Of a stretch of 50,142 nucleotides of DNA, positions 45,034 through 50,142 are shown piece by piece (position 1 is the stretch's first letter; every line of letters begins with the position of its first letter). Source of the DNA: an uncultured Prevotella sp. (lineage in GTDB: Bacteria; Bacteroidota; Bacteroidia; Bacteroidales; Bacteroidaceae); NCBI GenBank assembly GCA_934215545.1, contig CAKQAD010000009.1, positions 1 through 50,142 on the forward strand, given 5' to 3'. Below the pieces are notes generated by a model that saw only the letters and a list, made by a program, of their open reading frames with translations, was not told the origin of the DNA and made no database searches. A program made the translations under genes and the position numbers.

Positions 45034-48000
45034 ATGTTTCAACAACTTATAACATACTCCATCCGCAACAAGCTTGTTGTGGGTGTTGCAACCATAGCAT
45101 TGGTGGTGTGGGGCGTGTGGTCGCTCGTCAACCTGCCTTTCGATGCCACTCCCGACATTACCAACAACCAGGTGCAGGTGATTACGCAGGCACCGGCACT
45201 GGGCGCTCAGGAGGTGGAACAGTACATCACCACTCCTATAGAAATGGCACTTGCCAACATTCCACGCATAGAAGAGCGACGAAGCATATCGCGCAGCGGA
45301 CTGTCGGTGATAACACTTGTGTTCGACGATGGCGCCGACATATACTGGGCGCGGTCGCAGGTGAGCCAGGTGCTCGAGACGGCTACCAAGGACTTGCCGC
45401 AAAACACCGACACCGAGATGGGACCTATTGCCACGGGTCTGGGCGAGATTTTCCACTACACAGTGCGAGCCAAAGAGGGCTACGAGCATAAATATTCGCT
45501 CAACGAGCTGCGCACCATTCAGGACTGGATAGTGCGCAAGCAGCTGTCGGGCACGCCAGGAGTGGCAGAGGTGTCGGGCTGGGGCGGATATGTAAAGCAG
45601 TATGAGGTGGCGGTGCACTCCGACCGGCTCAACGCAAGCGGCATAAGCATCGGCGAGGTGTTTGCCGCACTGGAGAACAACAATGCCAATACGGGCGGTA
45701 GCTACATCGAAGAGGATGCCAACCAATACTACATTCGTGGCATAGGCAGAGTGGGCTCCATGGAGGATATTGCCAACATCTGCATTAAATCGGTGGGAGG
45801 CACGCCTATACGCATTGGCGATGTTGCCAACGTGCAGGAGGGACATGCCACGCGCTTTGGTGCAGTGACACGCAACGGCGAGGGCGAAGTGGTGGCAGGC
45901 ATAGCTATCATGCTCAAAGGCGAGAACTTCCAAAAGGTGATAAAGAGCGTCAAGGAACGCATAGAACAGATACAAGGGTCGCTGCCCGAAGGGGTGGTGA
46001 TAGAGCCTTTCATCGACCGCACCGACCTGGTGGAGCGTGTAGAGGGAACTATTGCACGCAACCTGATAGAGGGCGGACTGATAGTGATATTCGTGCTGGT
46101 GCTATTCCTGGGCAACTGGAGGGCTGGCATGGTGGTGGCATCGGTGATACCGCTGTCGATGTTGTTTGCCTTCGGCATGATGAAGCTGTCGGGCATTGGG
46201 GGCAACCTGATGTCGCTGGGTGCAATAGACTTTGGTATGATTGTCGACTCGGCGGTGATTATCGTTGAGGCAGTGGTGACGCATATCAGCACGGGGCAAC
46301 TGTCCAACCCTAAGCTGCGCATGGCATGCCATAACAATGGCACTACAATGCCACTACAACTAACACGCAAGCAGATGGACGAGGAGGTGCTATTCTCGGC
46401 ATCGCGCATACGGCAGAGTGCTGCCTTCGGAGAGATTATAATTATGATAGTTTACATACCACTGATGGCACTGGTGGGCATAGAGGGCAAGATGTTCCGA
46501 CCTATGGCAATGACGGTGTTCTTTGCCATACTCGGAGCGTTCATTCTGTCGCTCACCTATGTGCCTATGGCAAGCAGTCTGATGCTGAGCCGGACAGTGC
46601 ACACACACCGCACCTGGGCCGACCGTGCCATAGACCGACTGCAGGCGTGGTATCGACCGGTGCTCGAATATGCACTAAGGCAGAGCAAGAACGTGATAAC
46701 GGGTGCCGTGGCGTTGTTCTGCGTGTCGGCAGTGGGATTTAAATTCCTGGGCGGAGAGTTCATACCGAGTCTTGAGGAGGGCGACTTTGCAGTGGAGATG
46801 AGCATGGCGCAGGGCACATCGCTCTCGCAGATGGTGCACACATGCACCAAGGCGGAGCAACTGCTGAAGGCGGAATATCCAGAGATAAAGCAGGTGGTGA
46901 GCCGAATAGGAAGCGCCGAAATTCCTACCGACCCGATGCCCGTGGAACGTGCCGACATTATGATTGCTCTAAAACCTAAAAGCGAGTGGACATCGGCAGA
47001 AACACCATCAGAACTACGCGAGAAGATGGAGACTACACTGAAGACTATTCCCGGACTGGAAGCGGAGATTTCGCAACCTATACAGATGCGCAACAACGAA
47101 TTGCTAACAGGCATTAAGCAGGATGTGGCAGTAAAGATTTTCGGCGACGACCTGCACACTCTCACAGAACTGGCGGCAAAGGTGCAACGCATCATCAAGC
47201 CGGTAAGGGGAGTGAGCGGCATTTACACCGAGGAGGTGAGCGGACTGCCACAGATTCAGGTGAAATACGACAACAGCCGATTGGCGCAATATAGCCTGTC
47301 GGCAGATGCCGTGAACAAGGTGCTGCAGACTGCTTTTGCTGGAGCTGTGGCAGGTGCAGTATACGAGGGCGAGCGCAAAGTGGACATCGTGGTTAGGCTC
47401 GACAACACCGAGCGTAATGCCGAGACACTGCGACGCCTTGCCATTCCGCTCGATAGCGGGGGAAGCATTCCACTGAGCGAAATTGCCGACGTGGTGTACG
47501 AACCGGCACCGGCGCAGGTGTCGCATGAGGATGGCGGACGACGCATCTACGTGGGATTTAATGTAAAGGGGCGCGATGTGGAGTCGACAGTGAGCGACAT
47601 ACAAGACAAGCTAAATGCACAACTGCACCTGCCAGAGGGCTACTACTATACCTATGGTGGCGAATTCAAGAACCTGCAGAGTGCCACCAACCGACTCATG
47701 GTGGTGGTGCCAATAGCGCTAATCGTGATATTGCTGCTGCTCTATGCCACCATAAAGAGTGTGCGCGAGTCGCTATATGTGTTTTCTGCCATTCCGCTGG
47801 CAGCAATAGGTGGCGTGTGGGCACTGTGGCTGCGCGGCATGCCGTTCTCCATATCGGCTGGCGTGGGCTTCATTGCGCTATTCGGAGTGGCGGTGCTCAA
47901 CGGCATAGTGCTCATAGCACAGATTAAGCAGAAACGACGCGAAATGGCTACTAATGATGCCGACACCGCAACAGATTCTAATCAAGCAACTGATGTTAAT

Positions 48001-48294
48001 GAGACAATGGGCACTGCACAGTGGCTGCACAGCTGCATTGTGGAGAGTTGCCTATTGCGACTGCGACCTGTGCTGATGACGGCAGCAGTGGCATCAATGG
48101 GATTTCTGCCTATGGCACTGTCGACTGGCGATGGTGCAGAGGTGCAACGACCGCTTGCCACAGTGGTGATAGGCGGACTCATTAGTAGCACACTGCTGAC
48201 GCTGCTGGTGATTCCTGCCATCTACAAGGAGTTCGACAAGAAGAATAATAAGGGCAGCAAACTTGCCTTAACCGATAAAACAACAGAACAATGA
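45034..48294 (+). CDS. Heavy-metal efflux RND pump (CzcA family)
   Basis: The 1086-residue inner-membrane proton antiporter has two repeats of large periplasmic domains and 12 helices. Helix 4 reads AIDFGMIVDSAVIIVEA (Asp399, Asp405, Glu412), the DFG/DSA/E pattern of the divalent-cation (Zn, Co, Ni, Cd) branch of heavy-metal pumps, not the copper/silver CusA pattern. FIPSLEEGDFAVEMSMAQGT and IPTDPMPVERAD also fit CzcA. The residue after Glu412 is Ala where Asn is usual. Cytoplasmic loops hold insertions near 418-445 and 970-1000. The reading frame ends in ATGA shared with the next gene. Confidence 0.9.
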   Translation: MFQQLITYSIRNKLVVGVATIALVVWGVWSLVNLPFDATPDITNNQVQVITQAPALGAQEVEQYITTPIEMALANIPRIEERRSISRSGLSVITLVFDDGADIYWARSQVSQVLETATKDLPQNTDTEMGPIATGLGEIFHYTVRAKEGYEHKYSLNELRTIQDWIVRKQLSGTPGVAEVSGWGGYVKQYEVAVHSDRLNASGISIGEVFAALENNNANTGGSYIEEDANQYYIRGIGRVGSMEDIANICIKSVGGTPIRIGDVANVQEGHATRFGAVTRNGEGEVVAGIAIMLKGENFQKVIKSVKERIEQIQGSLPEGVVIEPFIDRTDLVERVEGTIARNLIEGGLIVIFVLVLFLGNWRAGMVVASVIPLSMLFAFGMMKLSGIGGNLMSLGAIDFGMIVDSAVIIVEAVVTHISTGQLSNPKLRMACHNNGTTMPLQLTRKQMDEEVLFSASRIRQSAAFGEIIIMIVYIPLMALVGIEGKMFRPMAMTVFFAILGAFILSLTYVPMASSLMLSRTVHTHRTWADRAIDRLQAWYRPVLEYALRQSKNVITGAVALFCVSAVGFKFLGGEFIPSLEEGDFAVEMSMAQGTSLSQMVHTCTKAEQLLKAEYPEIKQVVSRIGSAEIPTDPMPVERADIMIALKPKSEWTSAETPSELREKMETTLKTIPGLEAEISQPIQMRNNELLTGIKQDVAVKIFGDDLHTLTELAAKVQRIIKPVRGVSGIYTEEVSGLPQIQVKYDNSRLAQYSLSADAVNKVLQTAFAGAVAGAVYEGERKVDIVVRLDNTERNAETLRRLAIPLDSGGSIPLSEIADVVYEPAPAQVSHEDGGRRIYVGFNVKGRDVESTVSDIQDKLNAQLHLPEGYYYTYGGEFKNLQSATNRLMVVVPIALIVILLLLYATIKSVRESLYVFSAIPLAAIGGVWALWLRGMPFSISAGVGFIALFGVAVLNGIVLIAQIKQKRREMATNDADTATDSNQATDVNETMGTAQWLHSCIVESCLLRLRPVLMTAAVASMGFLPMALSTGDGAEVQRPLATVVIGGLISSTLLTLLVIPAIYKEFDKKNNKGSKLALTDKTTEQ

Positions 48295-49523
48295 TGCATA
48301 GCTTTTATAGATATATAGGTGTGGTGGCATGTGCCGCCATGGGATATGCTTGCCAAGCACAGACTCTCACACTGGAGCAGTGCCTGAAAGTAGCTGCAGA
48401 GCATAATATGGCATTGCGCACTGCCGATGCCGAAACTGCACGCACCCGCTCGCTGCAGGGCACAGCATGGGATGTGGAGCGCACAGAGCTGTCGCTCGCA
48501 CAAGACCCTACATCAGGTGGCTCGCCCGACAATGCCATAGCGTTGTCGCAGACGATAGAGTTTCCAACGGTGTATGCAGCACGACACAGACAGCTGAAGG
48601 CAGAGACGAGGGTGCAGGAGAGCAAACGCAACGTCACGGCAACAGCGGTGAGAGCGGAGATTACAGCGGCATACTACAAGCTGGTGTATCAGCAGGAGAG
48701 GGTGAACATTCTTATGGCGCACGACTCGCTACTGCAACGCTATGCCGATGTGGCACAGCTGCGATATAAGGCGGGCGAGGCACGACAGCTGGAGTGGCTC
48801 ACAGCAACACGCATGGTGCGCGAAAACAGAATGGAGCTGGAGCAGGCTAAGAGCGACATGACGGTGGGCAAGCTCGACATGGCAACGGCATTGGGCACCG
48901 ACATAAGCCTTACGCCTGCCGACAGTAAACTGGTGCCAATGTGCTATCAGCCACAACATTACTCATGGGAGGCTTCTGCCGAGGGGCAGCTGGCGCAAAA
49001 CGAATGTGTGGCGGCACAGAAGGCTCTACGAACAGCACAGAATGGATATGCACCTACAATTACGCTGGCACTGAAAAACCAAATGGTGATAAAGGGATGG
49101 GATCCCTATCACGAGAATCGTGCTCGCTATGCAGGGGGCAACTTCATGGGATTTGAGGTGGGCATCGGCGTGCCACTGTTCTTCGGAGCTACGAGGGCTA
49201 AGGTGAAGGCGGCACGGCAGGAGCAACAGATTGCTCAGCTCAACATGCAACGGGCGCAGTGGAACGCACAGAAGGAGTATGATGCTGCCATGTGCCGATA
49301 CAACACGGCATTCAACCGCATGCAATACTACAACGGCGAGGCTGCCACCGATGCTGCCGAAACGATTAAGCTGGCAGCGACAGAATATGAGCAGGGAGAG
49401 ATTGCCTACACGGAGTATGTCAATGCTCTGCAGGTGGATATTGATGTGCGTATGCGACGCGCAGAAGCTATAAACGACTACAACCAGGCGGTTGTGGCGC
49501 TGCAACGCATCACGGGTAAATAA
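48291..49523 (+). CDS. TolC/CzcC family outer-membrane efflux protein
   Basis: The 410-residue protein has a signal peptide (ends ACQAQ) and the doubled long-helix layout of outer-membrane factors: QTLTLEQCLKVAAEHNMALRTADAETARTRSLQ, RYKAGEARQLEWLTATRMVRENRMELEQAKSD and again ATEYEQGEIAYTEYVNALQVDIDVRMRRAEAINDYNQAVVALQRITG. It forms the trimeric exit duct for the CzcA-CzcB pump. The start overlaps the pump stop by four bases (ATGA), indicating translational coupling. It is the last gene of the operon; a convergent terminator follows at 49654-49691. Confidence 0.9.
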   Translation: MMHSFYRYIGVVACAAMGYACQAQTLTLEQCLKVAAEHNMALRTADAETARTRSLQGTAWDVERTELSLAQDPTSGGSPDNAIALSQTIEFPTVYAARHRQLKAETRVQESKRNVTATAVRAEITAAYYKLVYQQERVNILMAHDSLLQRYADVAQLRYKAGEARQLEWLTATRMVRENRMELEQAKSDMTVGKLDMATALGTDISLTPADSKLVPMCYQPQHYSWEASAEGQLAQNECVAAQKALRTAQNGYAPTITLALKNQMVIKGWDPYHENRARYAGGNFMGFEVGIGVPLFFGATRAKVKAARQEQQIAQLNMQRAQWNAQKEYDAAMCRYNTAFNRMQYYNGEAATDAAETIKLAATEYEQGEIAYTEYVNALQVDIDVRMRRAEAINDYNQAVVALQRITGK

Positions 49524-49653
49524 AGGCGTCATATAGAACGCATACAAATATATATACGCATTTAGACAAGTTGTTACAAACTAAAATTGCAAAATATAAA
49601 TTCTAACAACGGCTGATGGTGCGTTATATGCCGCAATAACATAAAAAACGAAA

Positions 49654-49691
49654 AGCCCTGCTCCACTGCCTTTAAGCAGCGGAGCAGGGCT
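49654..49691. terminator. Terminator between the efflux operon and hsp20
   Basis: agccctgctcc (49654-49664) pairs with ggagcagggct (49681-49691), plus an inner tgc/gca pair. A-rich DNA to its left gives a T-run for the minus-strand hsp20 transcript. Confidence 0.75.
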
Positions 49692-49716
49692 CAATGTTTA
49701 TTATAACTTGCTTACT

Positions 49717-50139
49717 TTATTTCACCTCTATCTGACGGGCAAGCTTCACTTCCTTCTTCTCTATCTTTGGAAGGTCGATGGTGAGCACACCGTCACTGAC
49801 GTTGGCTGCAATCTTTTCCTTGTCGACATCGTCAGGCAAGAGTAATGTCTGCTCGAACTTTGAGTAAGAGAACTCACGGCGCAAATAGTGCTCCTTCTTG
49901 TTCTCATCCTTATGCTCATCCTTGCGTTCCATCTTGATGTGCAGATTGCCATCGTGGTCTATGTTGATGTTGAAGTCGTCCTTCTTCATTCCGGCAGCCG
50001 CAAGCTCTACGGTGTAGTCGTGTTCGGTTTCCTTTACATTAATGGCAGGCGCCGTAGCGTTGGTGCGTGGCATAAAGTCAGTGTCGAAAAAGTCGTTGAA
50101 AACTTCAGGCATCCAAGAATTTCTCATTACTGGTAACAT
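49717..50139 (-). CDS. Hsp20/alpha-crystallin family small heat-shock protein
   Basis: The 140-residue protein appears complete; its ATG lies three bases from the window end, so the promoter is outside. The alpha-crystallin domain (about 32-128) contains APAINVKETEHDYTVELAAAG, the Lys/Glu-rich loop (MERKDEHKDENKKEHYLRREFSYSKFEQ) and the family signature ANVSDGVLTIDLPK. It ends with a short C-terminal extension, ARQIEVK. It is an ATP-independent holdase that prevents aggregation of unfolded cytoplasmic proteins. The first residues MLPVMRNSWMPEVFNDFFD fit Bacteroidetes Hsp20 proteins; MRNSW at the second methionine is an alternative start. Confidence 0.92.
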   Translation of the reverse strand: MLPVMRNSWMPEVFNDFFDTDFMPRTNATAPAINVKETEHDYTVELAAAGMKKDDFNINIDHDGNLHIKMERKDEHKDENKKEHYLRREFSYSKFEQTLLLPDDVDKEKIAANVSDGVLTIDLPKIEKKEVKLARQIEVK

Positions 50140-50142
50140 ATC

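Noticed and set aside
45034..48294. Copper/silver (CusA) pump
   Set aside because: Helix 4 has the DFG/DSA/E pattern and the periplasmic TDPMP segment of the divalent-metal branch, so I use CzcA-type.

Overview
The window looks like a chromosomal segment of a Bacteroidales bacterium, most likely of the Prevotella group. The evidence is the SusC/SusD pair, an S46 dipeptidyl-peptidase, PCMD and DUF2851 proteins, a BspA-like leucine-rich surface protein, ptb-buk, and many copies of the Bacteroidetes promoter box TAnnTTTG with TTG or TTTG about 25 bases upstream. I see no rRNA, tRNA, CRISPR array, integrase or complete insertion sequence. Most of the window is ordinary core genome.

Layout. Positions 1-9400 are all on the minus strand: the 5' end of pnp, a thioredoxin-fold lipoprotein without its cysteines, crcB plus a DEAD-box helicase, a DPP7-type peptidase plus a polysaccharide flippase, and an SpmA-SpmB fusion. 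Positions 9480-12170 form a plus-strand unit of a GH109-like protein, coaD and ybeY. Positions 12270-19750 hold a tightly packed minus-strand unit: SusC, SusD, a phosphoethanolamine transferase and an M16 protease. Positions 19950-28780 carry a small Omp85 barrel, a PCMD protein, an S41 protease, parE, a GNAT-like protein and a THUMP-like methyltransferase. An exported GH2 beta-galactosidase fills 29025-32189. The plus-strand pair ptb-buk follows, then an NCS2 permease. Positions 36194-38756 are AT-rich and accessory-like: palindromic repeats, a BspA-like gene with a C9 tract that throws it out of frame, and a RhuM remnant. yifB and ruvB diverge from a region with a 73-bp tandem repeat. DUF2851 comes next, then a four-gene metal-efflux operon and hsp20.

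How genes may work together. The SusCD operon could bind and import a ligand at the outer membrane while its M16 protease and phosphoethanolamine transferase act on peptides and lipid A. ptb-buk would make butyrate or branched-chain acids with ATP gain. The CzcABC-type pump is preceded by a small His-rich protein and has a His-rich adaptor. YifB and RuvB are both branch-migration-type ATPases read from one shared intergenic region.

The most unusual signals are in non-coding or regulatory DNA: (1) a C9 homopolymer at 36996-37004 that separates a signal-peptide start from the BspA-like reading frame, as in a phase-variable gene; (2) a 73-bp unit repeated 3.5 times before ruvB, each copy carrying a promoter box and a dyad; (3) a 195-bp near-palindromic, MITE-like element with TA-flanked 14-bp inverted ends inside the ptb-buk leader; (4) a dispersed palindromic motif in three intergenic regions. 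All family assignments come from reading motifs by eye; no database search was run.
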